A stretch of 25,148 bases of DNA. Source: Syntrophales bacterium. Lineage in GTDB: Bacteria > Desulfobacterota > Syntrophia > Syntrophales > UBA8958. A program made the translations under genes and the position numbers. The stretch spans positions 1-25,148 of the forward strand of contig JALNVY010000008.1 in assembly GCA_023231165.1 (NCBI GenBank), written 5' to 3'. The notes below the pieces were generated by a model. That model made no database searches and was not told where the DNA came from. It was given only the letters and a program-made list of their open reading frames with translations. Each line of letters begins with the position of its first letter. The first letter of the stretch is position 1. Below, piece by piece: positions 1 to 7,072 of this stretch.

Positions 1-146
1 ACTTCCCATTCCTGAGCAGTAAAATGATGAGCCGGCGCCTCACGGTCGATGATGTCAAAAGAGCGGGCCTCGATGTCCGACCCGCTCAGGGGTTTTTTAT
101 AGAGACCGTATATCAAGGGTTTTTTTAAGTCTGTCTTATCATCCAT
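1..146 (-). CDS. cbiC: Precorrin-8X methylmutase CbiC/CobH, N-terminal part (runs off the left edge)
   Basis: Reading leftwards from the ATG at 146-144 gives 48 open codons that continue past the window edge. The visible protein begins MDDKTDLKKPLIYGLY and contains SGSDIEARSFDIIDREAP followed by HHFTAQEWEV. The pattern of a Ser-Phe-x-Ile-Ile-x-x-Glu stretch shortly before the conserved Val-x-Arg region is characteristic of the precorrin-8X/cobalt-precorrin-8 methylmutase family, which moves the C-11 methyl group to C-12 of the corrin ring in cytoplasmic cobalamin synthesis. It lies 54 bp downstream of cbiA on the same strand, so the two are probably co-transcribed. The ribosome binding site is weak (purine-rich AAAGAAAG some way upstream). 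The catalytic histidine region lies outside the window, so the call rests on the N-terminal signature and the neighbour. Confidence 0.85.
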   Translation of the reverse strand, partial: MDDKTDLKKPLIYGLYKKPLSGSDIEARSFDIIDREAPAHHFTAQEWE

Positions 147-200
147 GTTGACACGAAACTCGTTCTTTCTTTGTCGTTAGGCTAACTTACGTAACCGGTT

Positions 201-1583
201 TCATCGGTACTTCCTGCATAAGGCCAGAAATGCCTCCAGGGATGCCGGTCGGCTGGCAAGATGTAGATGGATATAACTGGCCAGGATATTCCCCTTTTGA
301 AATCCCTCCTGATAAACTTCATTGGTTCGCCGATAGGTCATATCATAGATGGACCGCCACCCCTCTTTGCCCACTGGAGTTACCAGCAGTTCAGAATAGT
401 GAAATTCATGCCCCCGGAGTAGGTCGCCTTTCTCTCCCCAGAGGCTGTCCTCCCTGAGGGCGACCTCCACATAACCCAAGGACTTGATCCGGTCAAGCAT
501 CCTTGTCCTTGCCGGGACAAGCCCGACCATCGGATAGGAAATGTTGTCCCTGGTTTCAATCCCTTCGGACAGGTACATCAATCCCCCACATTCCGCATAG
601 ACAGGCCGGCCCGAGCGGGCAAATTTGCGAATGTCTTCTTTCATAGCCTCGTTGACCGCCAATATTTCCGCATACTCTTCCGGGTAGCCGCCGCCTATGT
701 ATAGGGCGTCTATCCCGGCGGGAAGCTTCGCCTCCACCAAGGGTGAAAAAGGAATCATGGTGCAGCCACGCTTCGTCAATTCATCGAACAGATCCTGATA
801 GTAGAAGTGAAAGGCATCATCCCTGGCGACACCGATACGAATGGTCTTCCCGTGCGACGGATTGATTCCCTGATTGTTCCCAAGGGAAAACAAACCGGCG
901 CTGTCGGCGATACGCAGGATATCGTCGAGGGAAACCTGGCGCTCCACAGCACCGGCCATGGCGTCGAGGAACAAAGGCGAGAGATTCTTGGCATTCGCCG
1001 TAACCAGTCCCAAGTGGCGGCTCGACAGGGCGGGCAGACCGTCCTTTTCGATCGCCCCCACGAGCCTTGAAACGCCTGAATATTCCAGGCTCCTTCCCAC
1101 CAACTCGGCATGACGCCGGGATCCGCAGGCATTGGCGATGACACCATCAATATGAACCCCTTCATAAAAGGTTGCAAATCCTTTGACCAGGGCCGCAATG
1201 CTTCCTGCCATCCCATAGACATCCGCCACCAGAATAACCGGAGAGTTCAGCCACAAGGCAATCTCGGCGCTGCTTCCGGCAATGGAATCTGGATAAGCCC
1301 CGTCGAATAATCCCATGACGCCCTCAATGATGGAAACATCGGCATCCACGCTCACCCGGGAAAACAATCGGGTCACATATTCCTGATTACTCATCCAACT
1401 ATCGAGATTATAGGCGGGGCGCCCCGAGGCAACAGTATGATAGGAGGGATCAAGGAAATCCGGTCCTACCTTGAATGTCTGAACTCGCAGCCCCCGCCGC
1501 TTCAGAGCGGCAATCAGCCCCAAGGTCACCGAGGTTTTCCCGACGCCGCTGTGGGTACCGGCAATCATAATACGTGGAATCAT
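201..1583 (-). CDS. cbiA: Cobyrinic acid a,c-diamide synthase CbiA
   Basis: This 460-residue protein is the ATP-dependent amidotransferase that amidates the a and c side chains of (cobalt-)cobyrinate with glutamine nitrogen, in the cytoplasm. An N-terminal dethiobiotin-synthetase-like domain has the P-loop GTHSGVGKTS at residues 9-18 and the family motif KVGPDFLDPSYH at 38-49. The C-terminal class I glutamine amidotransferase domain carries the nucleophile in YAECGGLMYL (Cys332) and a histidine cluster YIHLHLASRP near the end. Length is normal for CbiA. The start ATG follows a good ribosome binding site (GAGGAG, 7 bases upstream). It precedes cbiC on the same strand and is divergent from the helicase gene. 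No cobalamin riboswitch was recognised in the 185-bp upstream gap. Confidence 0.95.
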   Translation of the reverse strand: MIPRIMIAGTHSGVGKTSVTLGLIAALKRRGLRVQTFKVGPDFLDPSYHTVASGRPAYNLDSWMSNQEYVTRLFSRVSVDADVSIIEGVMGLFDGAYPDSIAGSSAEIALWLNSPVILVADVYGMAGSIAALVKGFATFYEGVHIDGVIANACGSRRHAELVGRSLEYSGVSRLVGAIEKDGLPALSSRHLGLVTANAKNLSPLFLDAMAGAVERQVSLDDILRIADSAGLFSLGNNQGINPSHGKTIRIGVARDDAFHFYYQDLFDELTKRGCTMIPFSPLVEAKLPAGIDALYIGGGYPEEYAEILAVNEAMKEDIRKFARSGRPVYAECGGLMYLSEGIETRDNISYPMVGLVPARTRMLDRIKSLGYVEVALREDSLWGEKGDLLRGHEFHYSELLVTPVGKEGWRSIYDMTYRRTNEVYQEGFQKGNILASYIHLHLASRPASLEAFLALCRKYR

Positions 1584-1681
1584 CGTTCGTTCTCCTCGGG
1601 ACTTTCTAACAACGCTTGGCTCGATAGTAAAGTCTTTTGTGCAAAGCGCTGCTGCCCCTGTTGCGTTTTTTCTTGCTATCT

Positions 1682-1712
1682 TTGGCAGGATAAGTTTATG
1701 CTATGCCATAAT
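1682..1712 (+). promoter_or_regulatory. Possible sigma70 promoter for the DEAD-box helicase gene
   Basis: A TTGGCA -35-like box at 1682-1687 and a CATAAT -10-like box at 1707-1712 face the helicase start at 1769. The spacer is 19 bp, longer than the preferred 17, so this is only a candidate. The 185-bp gap is shared with the divergent cbiA gene, for which I found no convincing promoter. Confidence 0.3.
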
Positions 1713-1768
1713 TAACGTATATTACCGGGCAGCTAATTCTCCGTTGCCGGAAGAGAGAAAACATTCAT

Positions 1769-3262
1769 ATGACCGAAACAGAAACAAATGTAACTTCGAG
1801 TCCGCAATTAAGAACATCGGAAGGGGAAGCATCCGAGGCGGCATCACCCCTTCCCGACCAGGAAAAACGCCCCCCCCGCCATCGCCCTCCCCGAAAAAGG
1901 AAAAAGCAGCCGGTTTCCACCGAAGATTCCCCCGCTCTTGCCGATTCCCCAATCATGGAGGAACGCTGGGAGCCCAGGCAGTTCAAGGTTCCCCCTATTG
2001 AGGGCAAAACCAGGTTTCACGATTTCGACCTTCCAGACCCGCTGATGCACGCCATTAGCGATCTCGGCTTTCAGTATTGCACCCCGATCCAGGCGGAAAT
2101 CCTTCCCAGCACCCTTTCGGGAAAAGATGCCAGCGGCAGAGCCCAGACCGGCACGGGAAAGACGGCTGCCTTCCTGATCGCCGTCATTACGCGTCTTATG
2201 AACCATCACCACCCGGGAGAAAGACCCCACGGAACACCCCGGGTACTGATCCTTGCCCCTACCCGGGAGCTGGTGCTCCAGATCTCGGCGGAAGCCCGCC
2301 AACTCGTCAAATACTGCGGTCTGAAGATCATTTCTGTGTTTGGCGGGATGGATTACGATAAACAACGCCAGCAGTTAGCCGCCGGTCCCGTAGATATAAT
2401 GGTGGCCACACCGGGAAGGTTACTGGACTTTCAGCGTCGCGGCGACATAACCCTGAAAAAGATCGAGGTAATGATCATTGACGAGGCCGACCGGATGCTC
2501 GATATGGGCTTTATCCCGGACGTCCGCATGATCATCCACAGCACCCCGCCCCGGGAGAAACGCCAGACCCTCCTTTTCAGCGCCACCCTGACCGGAGAAA
2601 TTACCCGCCTCGCCTCCCAATGGACCGTCAACCCGGTAACGGTGGAAATCGCACCGGAGCAGGTGGCCGTCGATACGGTAGACCAGATCGTTTATATCGT
2701 GACGGAGCACCAAAAATTTGACCTGCTGTTCAACATCATTACCAGAGAGAACCTGGAGCGGGTTCTTGTCTTCTGTAACCGGAAAGACGAGGTCAGACGT
2801 CTCGCCGAGCGGCTTACCCGCTACGGCATCAACTGCTCTGAACTCTCCGGCGACATCCCCCAGGGAAGCCGGATTCGCCGCCTCGATGATTTCAAAAGCG
2901 GAAAAATCCGGGTCATGGTCGCTACAGATGTTGCTGGCCGGGGTATTCACATCGAGGGGATGGATCACGTCATCAACTTCACCTTGCCCCATGATCCCGA
3001 AGATTACGTGCACCGCATCGGACGCACTGGCCGGGCGGGGGCCAGCGGCACCGCTGTCAGCTTTGCCGACGAGGGCGACGCCTTTTACATCGCCCCCATC
3101 GAGGCGTTCATGGGCCGGGAACTGCACTGTATCGAACCCGACGATGAAATGCTGACCAAGCCGGTAGCTGTTTATCCCGCCAAAAAAAGCCTCCCCCGAA
3201 GTAGACGGCAAACCACAGACAGAAGACCTCCCCCCACCCGTTCCCGGCGGCCTCATTTTTGA
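1769..3262 (+). CDS. DEAD-box ATP-dependent RNA helicase (RhlB/RhlE-like)
   Basis: A 497-residue superfamily 2 RNA helicase that unwinds RNA duplexes using ATP. Motifs appear in the expected order: Q-motif CTPIQAE (104-110), motif I AQTGTGKT (125-132), Ia PTREL (164-168), Ib ATPGR (213-217), II DEAD (238-241), III SAT (271-273), and in the second RecA-like domain VATDVAGRGIH (384-394) and HRIGRTGRAG (415-424). An extra acidic then basic, proline-rich N-terminal extension of about 80 residues and a short Arg-rich tail (about 470-497) are likely disordered RNA-binding segments. An eight-C run at 1870-1877 encodes part of the N-terminal linker. Such helicases act in mRNA turnover, ribosome assembly or cold adaptation; the sequence does not decide which. 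Its orientation is opposite to the flanking cobalamin genes. Confidence 0.93.
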   Translation: MTETETNVTSSPQLRTSEGEASEAASPLPDQEKRPPRHRPPRKRKKQPVSTEDSPALADSPIMEERWEPRQFKVPPIEGKTRFHDFDLPDPLMHAISDLGFQYCTPIQAEILPSTLSGKDASGRAQTGTGKTAAFLIAVITRLMNHHHPGERPHGTPRVLILAPTRELVLQISAEARQLVKYCGLKIISVFGGMDYDKQRQQLAAGPVDIMVATPGRLLDFQRRGDITLKKIEVMIIDEADRMLDMGFIPDVRMIIHSTPPREKRQTLLFSATLTGEITRLASQWTVNPVTVEIAPEQVAVDTVDQIVYIVTEHQKFDLLFNIITRENLERVLVFCNRKDEVRRLAERLTRYGINCSELSGDIPQGSRIRRLDDFKSGKIRVMVATDVAGRGIHIEGMDHVINFTLPHDPEDYVHRIGRTGRAGASGTAVSFADEGDAFYIAPIEAFMGRELHCIEPDDEMLTKPVAVYPAKKSLPRSRRQTTDRRPPPTRSRRPHF

Positions 3263-3417
3263 CGGACCGCAAGGATCCTTTGAACCAATTTCTATGCTGG
3301 TTAGGCTGATCAATGAGTATTTTCAAATAGTGGATGTCAGTCGCAACTACTGACTGCTCATGTGGCCCCTGCTTATCCAGATCTTCATCTTTACGGAGAG
3401 GCATCAACTATTTTTTA

Positions 3418-3458
3418 TTGAAGGGATTGACTGCCATTCATAAAAATATGACATGTAC
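3418..3458. repeat. Left copy of a 41-bp imperfect direct repeat flanking the nuclease-like gene
   Basis: The 41 bp at 3418-3458 match 4408-4448 at 37 positions with no gaps, in the same orientation and exactly 990 bp apart. Each copy lies just beyond the stop codon of a minus-strand gene: this one 62 bp past the nuclease-like gene. The remaining DNA between 3263 and 3520 holds a small inverted repeat (GTCAGT/ACTGAC, 3336-3354) and no recognisable gene. Confidence 0.85.
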
Positions 3459-3520
3459 CAGACCTTGACGCTACCTAAAGTCCTTATTTTTCTACTTGGA
3501 ATACTGCAATTATTCTATCC

Positions 3521-4300
3521 TCACCAAATCCCCTGTACCTTCCTATTTTTGACAACCTCCTGAACTTGTTCATCTATATTTGAAAGGAAATTAAATCCGG
3601 TCTTTATTTCAACGTCCCTTATTGTCACAATATACTTCGCCATATCCGCCATATTGACTTTTTCATTGGGCATTATGAAGGCTATGGCCTCCACATTGTA
3701 TGGATCATATATGATCTTATAGAGATGTGTCGGCACCGGCACCTTATTTATGCCGATTGTCTTCAGTACACCGTCTTCATATATCGGCCCAGCAACGATA
3801 TAAAGCGCTCCCCTGTTAATCGCCAAATTTCGGATACGTTCTTCAAACTCCTGATTCGTCCTTTTGCCTTTACGGGGAACCATATTTGACAAATAAAAGC
3901 ACTCCACCATTGCCTGTTGATCCCACTTCATGTTGGCGGCAGATGCCATTTGTTCTCTCTCATAACCACTATCTTTATAATCGTCGAGTTCTGCCCGCTC
4001 ACCTTCTTTCAAATCTGGGTCTGGCTGGAATCTATTATATCTGGGAAGGTTTCCTTGAGCCTTCTCTGCTGTCAGATGTTCAATAACCCAAAGCGGTGTC
4101 TTATGTTCAACACTATAAGCTAAAAGGAACCCCTTCCGACATAGTAGTTTCCCTTGTTCGCCGGGTATGCCCAACCGGGAGTATTCTTTACAGTCTTCTA
4201 TCGGCCCGGCAAAGGTGATGGTTGTGATAAATACTAAGGCAGTGGCTAAGATTAGCGCTATTTGGGCTTTATTTGACATGGAAAGGCTCTTTGACAACAC
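3521..4300 (-). CDS. Secreted DNA/RNA non-specific endonuclease-fold protein with degenerate active site
   Basis: This 259-residue protein starts at GTG 4300, supported by GGAGG eight bases upstream, and has a hydrophobic export signal (about residues 11-31, ending TITFAG). The body matches the NUC1 / DNA-RNA non-specific endonuclease (beta-beta-alpha-metal) family. It has YKDSGY, then MASAANM, then ECFYLSNMVPR and a downstream Asn149 in KRTNQEF, followed by YIVAGPIYEDG. In active members the stretch after SGY is Asp-Arg-Gly-His, and the His is the general base. Here residues 114-117 are Glu-Arg-Glu-Gln, so the catalytic His is Gln117. The metal-ligand Asn seems to be kept. The fold call is strong. 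Catalytic activity is doubtful, so it may be a pseudoenzyme or binding protein. The gene sits in A+T-rich DNA between two direct repeats. Confidence 0.82.
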   Translation of the reverse strand: MLSKSLSMSNKAQIALILATALVFITTITFAGPIEDCKEYSRLGIPGEQGKLLCRKGFLLAYSVEHKTPLWVIEHLTAEKAQGNLPRYNRFQPDPDLKEGERAELDDYKDSGYEREQMASAANMKWDQQAMVECFYLSNMVPRKGKRTNQEFEERIRNLAINRGALYIVAGPIYEDGVLKTIGINKVPVPTHLYKIIYDPYNVEAIAFIMPNEKVNMADMAKYIVTIRDVEIKTGFNFLSNIDEQVQEVVKNRKVQGIW

Positions 4301-4334
4301 CTTTACACCCTCCTGTTGACGGTCAATGACAATT

Positions 4335-4377
4335 GGGTAGGTTCATATTATCCGCAACATACATGGATATGCTACCC
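4335..4377 (-). promoter_or_regulatory. Long imperfect hairpin upstream of the nuclease-like gene
   Basis: GGGTAG (4335-4340) pairs with CTACCC (4372-4377), and the stem continues through CATA and TCC on the left with GGATATG on the right, giving about 13 paired bases with two small bulges and an 11-base loop. It lies 35-77 bp upstream of the GTG start, so it is either in the mRNA leader or part of a protein-binding site. No T-tract follows on either strand, so a terminator is unlikely. Confidence 0.45.
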
Positions 4378-4407
4378 TATGGATAGAAAATTATTAATGA
4401 GTACGCT

Positions 4408-4448
4408 TTGAAGGGATTGACTGCTATTCATAAAATAATGACATGCAC
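4408..4448. repeat. Right copy of the 41-bp imperfect direct repeat
   Basis: Same orientation as 3418-3458 with four substitutions. This copy starts 17 bp beyond the stop codon of the SpoIIAA-like gene and lies upstream of the nuclease-like gene. The pattern is gene, repeat, gene, repeat along the minus strand. Confidence 0.85.
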
Positions 4449-4464
4449 TGATACTTCATCATTC

Positions 4465-4833
4465 TTATTTGTCTGCCTTAAGCCAATTTAGTGCTGCATC
4501 CTTGTCAGCGTAATCAAAGTGCCTTACTTCGGCCTGTATAAAATGATCGGCAACCTGCGGCATGATCGATAGAAATGTGCCATCTGTCACGGCGGCAATC
4601 TTCTTAACTTTCTGATGATGGTTCTTGACAAATTTCATATGGGAAAGGAATGCTGCAAAATTATCCCATCCCGGGAAGGATTTGGCATAAATCATCAAGC
4701 CATTAAGTTTGCCTTTTTCTTTGATATAAGGATCAACTTCTTGGATCAATTTTTCGAAATCTACTGATTCCAAGGGGCCACTAGGCATAATAATCAATAT
4801 ACTCTCCGCGCGATTTAATTCGTATTTAAGCAT
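4465..4833 (-). CDS. SpoIIAA/STAS-like domain protein
   Basis: About 122 residues, a single SpoIIAA-like (STAS-fold) domain. Alternating short strands and helices run from LKYELNRAESILIIMPSG, through FEKLIQEVDPYI and GLMIYAKSFPGW, to KKIAAVTDGTFLSIMP and ending FDYADKDAALNWLK. The closing Asp-Ala-Ala-x-x-Trp-Leu pattern is typical of the small stand-alone SpoIIAA-like family often found in environmental proteobacteria, whose role is unsettled (lipid or small-ligand binding has been suggested for STAS folds). I chose ATG 4833 rather than the in-frame GTG 4839 because GGAG lies 7 bases before the ATG but abuts the GTG. It may be in an operon with the two minus-strand genes to its right. Confidence 0.75.
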   Translation of the reverse strand: MLKYELNRAESILIIMPSGPLESVDFEKLIQEVDPYIKEKGKLNGLMIYAKSFPGWDNFAAFLSHMKFVKNHHQKVKKIAAVTDGTFLSIMPQVADHFIQAEVRHFDYADKDAALNWLKADK

Positions 4834-4928
4834 TGGCACTCTCCATTCTTTAATCTAATTAACACTGTTTCAAGGGCTTTGCGGCAGACTCCTTATGCCG
4901 TCCACTCTTTCTCTTCAACCTTCCAGTT

Positions 4929-5210
4929 CTATTTTTTTGCCAGTTGTCTTGCCCAAAGTGTCAGCCAGATGACGACAAATATCATCATGGCAACGCCAAG
5001 CTTATATGCCACCATTGCCCACAGCCAGATAGTGCGGATTTCCTGCCAGGTAACGCTTTCACCCCAAAAGAAAAGCATTCCTGAAGGCTGCCTGGGTATA
5101 ATTAGCAAATAAGCAAACCATTGAATCAGCAGGATACAGTATGCGATTAACACTGTCCACCATCCAGCCACTGCCGCCGCCCGCACTTTTTTTGTGAATA
5201 GATCGTCCAT
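4929..5210 (-). CDS. Small two-helix membrane protein, function unknown
   Basis: This 93-residue protein begins MDDLFTKKVRAAAVAGWW and has two clear hydrophobic spans, about residues 15-38 (WTVLIAYCILLIQWFAYLL) and about 63-85 (LWAMVAYKLGVAMMIFVVIW), joined by a short loop containing RQPSGMLFFWGESVTWQEI. The C-terminus is basic (ARQLAKK). I do not recognise a family with confidence. Tryptophan content is high. An AGGGA ribosome binding site lies 8 bases before the ATG. The gene starts 51 bp downstream of the unrecognised 175-residue gene and ends 95 bp before the SpoIIAA-like gene, so the three may form one transcript. Confidence 0.65.
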   Translation of the reverse strand: MDDLFTKKVRAAAVAGWWTVLIAYCILLIQWFAYLLIIPRQPSGMLFFWGESVTWQEIRTIWLWAMVAYKLGVAMMIFVVIWLTLWARQLAKK

Positions 5211-5261
5211 GATGATTCCCTTTCTAAGCGCTCAATTCCTGTCGTTGCAAAGAGGATGCAT

Positions 5262-5789
5262 TCAAAAGCTCCTTTGTAGGGCGCGCATCAACATCTGTGA
5301 AAAAATGACCGGATTTATGCCTTTTTCGTTGAATCCAATGTGTTTCGTTTTACCACTCTCCCTGTCCATAATCTTTGAAATTCCATCAATGACAACGATA
5401 TCTTGATCCTTGATTGAAAGATCCGCATGGAATCCAAGCAACTCGAAAGACTTCTCAATAATCATCATATGCCGATCCATTATTTGCCTGCCGATGGTTA
5501 GGGTTAGACCGGACGTAAAGTTAAACAGGTCCCAGATCAAGCCGATGGGTATATCAACCTTCTCTTCCTTCAGTATTTTGTAATTCGCATATCCGAGATA
5601 ACATGCACATAATGTAAATGTGGGTAGAGTCAATAAATCATAAATTTCGCCGTTTTCTTGAATATCAGCGGGTATTTTCCCTTTCTTCACAACCTTAATA
5701 CCGGAAAGGTGGGATAGCCTCTTACTTTCCGAAAGAGACATCTTCGAGCCAGATTCTCCATGCTTTTCTTGCGAATGATTATTTTTCAT
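5262..5789 (-). CDS. Hypothetical protein, no recognised domain
   Basis: 175 residues from the ATG at 5789, which has an ideal GGGAGGT site six bases upstream. A longer in-frame start at 5804 would place the start codon before this site and is less likely. The first 40 residues are hydrophilic (MKNNHSQEKHGESGSKMSLS). The middle (LLTLPTFTLCACYLGYANYK) is moderately hydrophobic. The C-terminal half (IEKSFELLGFHADLSIKDQD through HIGFNEKGINPVIFSQMLMR) looks like a mixed alpha/beta soluble domain. No catalytic motif stands out. It is the first gene of a possible three-gene minus-strand set and lies in A+T-rich DNA. Confidence 0.6.
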   Translation of the reverse strand: MKNNHSQEKHGESGSKMSLSESKRLSHLSGIKVVKKGKIPADIQENGEIYDLLTLPTFTLCACYLGYANYKILKEEKVDIPIGLIWDLFNFTSGLTLTIGRQIMDRHMMIIEKSFELLGFHADLSIKDQDIVVIDGISKIMDRESGKTKHIGFNEKGINPVIFSQMLMRALQRSF

Positions 5790-6140
5790 GAATCCACCTC
5801 CCATTTATCAATTAAACACAAAACCCCACTCTCTTTTTGAGAAACAGGGTTTCGATAATCTCTCCATGGCATCACCTTTATTCAAAGGGTTCAAATTGGT
5901 TGTTAACCTTTTAACGATGCATTATTCACTCTTAATTCATATGCACCTGACTCATAAAAAAGTCAAGAGTATGCTCCATTGTTTGCAAACGCAATTCAGC
6001 GATATGAAATAAATTTCCCCTGGTCGCTTTTATTTGCAATATAGGCTGTAAAGATAACCGGGACGAGAAGCGAACGGTTGCTTAATCATTGTTTTTGAAC
6101 CGTCCCATTTTCTCATTCTATCTTGTCTGCACAACTATCT
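5790..6140. other. Gene-free A+T-rich stretch between the 175-residue gene and the AbfB-like gene
   Basis: No credible coding region was found on either strand. The stretch contains an imperfect hairpin at 5821-5852 (AAACCC/GGGTTT with an inner CTC/GAG). Read on the minus strand it ends in a T-rich run and could be a weak terminator for transcription coming from the AbfB-like gene. A second possible fold at 6061-6106 pairs AACCGTCCC with a split GGGAC/GGTT segment. Both are weak calls. Confidence 0.4.
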
Positions 6141-6677
6141 CTAAAAAGACAATCCTGGCTTCAGTATGAACGTAGAATCTTTCCGAAAAAGCTCACTGCC
6201 ATCCATTCGGTGAATATAAAGTCGGAAATTCTGGTGCCTGATGTAGTATCCAGGATAATTGACCGACTCGAAGGAGAAGCCACCTTCACCTTGCAAGCTC
6301 GGAATAATCTTGAATGTTGCGTCGTTTCTGAATAAATCACTACCATCGGGTTTGTGCAGCCTCAATTCAAAGTTTTGATGTCTCAGATAACGGTCGGGAT
6401 AATTAACAGAACGGAAAGAAAAATAGCGCTTGTCTGCAAGTCCTGGCACCAATATAAAGCTTGCATCGCTTCTATCCAAATCTGACTGGATAGGATCGAT
6501 ATAGCCTATGAATCCCTTATGACGAATATAGCGATCAGGGTAATTAACCGATTGAAAGGACGATATTGTTGTCTGAGCTTGGGCAATAGATAAGGACGAA
6601 AATGTAGAAGCAAGAAGAATCGAGGGAACGAATAAGGAAACCAAAATCCCACACAGCCATTTAGAATTGTATTTCAT
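6141..6677 (-). CDS. Secreted AbfB-type beta-trefoil protein (three internal repeats)
   Basis: A 178-residue protein with an N-terminal signal peptide (hydrophobic stretch about 8-28, cleavage probably near AQAQTT). Three tandem repeats of about 47 residues follow, beginning near residues 39, 85 and 132. Each has a Ser-Val-Asn-Tyr-Pro core, then (Y/L)IRH, an L/D/E-Gly-Ser-Asp/Glu-Leu-Phe-Arg turn and a Ser/Ala-Thr-Phe-x-x-x-Pro close. This matches the alpha-L-arabinofuranosidase B (AbfB, CBM42-like) trefoil domain, which binds arabinofuranose side chains in fungal enzymes. No catalytic domain is attached, so the protein is probably a stand-alone extracytoplasmic carbohydrate or surface binder. 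GGAGGT lies five bases before the ATG, and a strong promoter lies at 6748-6777. Confidence 0.85.
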   Translation of the reverse strand: MKYNSKWLCGILVSLFVPSILLASTFSSLSIAQAQTTISSFQSVNYPDRYIRHKGFIGYIDPIQSDLDRSDASFILVPGLADKRYFSFRSVNYPDRYLRHQNFELRLHKPDGSDLFRNDATFKIIPSLQGEGGFSFESVNYPGYYIRHQNFRLYIHRMDGSELFRKDSTFILKPGLSF

Positions 6678-7072
6678 GATTAACCTCCAGTTTTTTAATC
6701 AATTTATAGCTAAATTACCCCTATCCCGATTTCAGCTTGCCATTCTTATTATATGCGAACGGGAAATAGGCCGTCAACACTTTATAACTTTCAAACCGAA
6801 ATTAATGAATTGGCAGGAATACTTGGAGCATTGACTTATATTTGTTGTCAGTAGGCTGATCTTGATCAAATATCAATAAAGCCGATCTCATGTGCATATA
6901 CCATATGAGGTGAGGATAGCCAATCATAGTCGTTGCGCGCCTGCAACGATTTTAGTCAACTAAAACAGTTTTAAAAGAAATCCCATCTTTTCCGTAGATA
7001 GATTCAACCATTCAGTAAAATCGCTTTCCCTCAGGTACAAAAGAACCGGATAAGTTTCAATATTTCAATGGG
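6678..7072. other. Gene-free stretch upstream of the AbfB-like gene, with promoter and two palindromes
   Basis: No coding region recognised. Besides the promoter at 6748-6777 it holds two adjacent perfect inverted repeats. TCGTTGC-6 nt-GCAACGA at 6930-6949 runs directly into TTTTAGT-2 nt-ACTAAAA at 6950-6965. The first plus its following T-run resembles a plus-strand intrinsic terminator, although no plus-strand gene ends here. Alternatively the pair is a protein-binding site. Confidence 0.45.
6748..6777 (-). promoter_or_regulatory. Sigma70-type promoter for the AbfB-like gene
   Basis: On the minus strand TTGACG (6777-6772) is followed after 18 bp by a perfect TATAAT (6753-6748). The predicted transcription start is near 6741, giving a leader of about 64 nt before the ATG at 6677. 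Confidence 0.75.

Noticed and set aside
1584..1768. Cobalamin riboswitch before cbiA
   Set aside because: No B12-box-like conserved core or expected stem set could be recognised, and the leader before cobDQ is too short.
1870..1877. Eight-C run in the helicase as a slippage switch
   Set aside because: The run is short and sits in a proline-coding linker of a C-rich gene, so chance is sufficient.
2420..3313. 297-codon open frame antisense to the helicase
   Set aside because: It mirrors the helicase second domain, and its protein has no family features.
3418..4448. Integron gene-cassette interpretation of the 41-bp repeats
   Set aside because: No GTTRRRY or RYYYAAC core sites and no internal inverted symmetry typical of attC were found.
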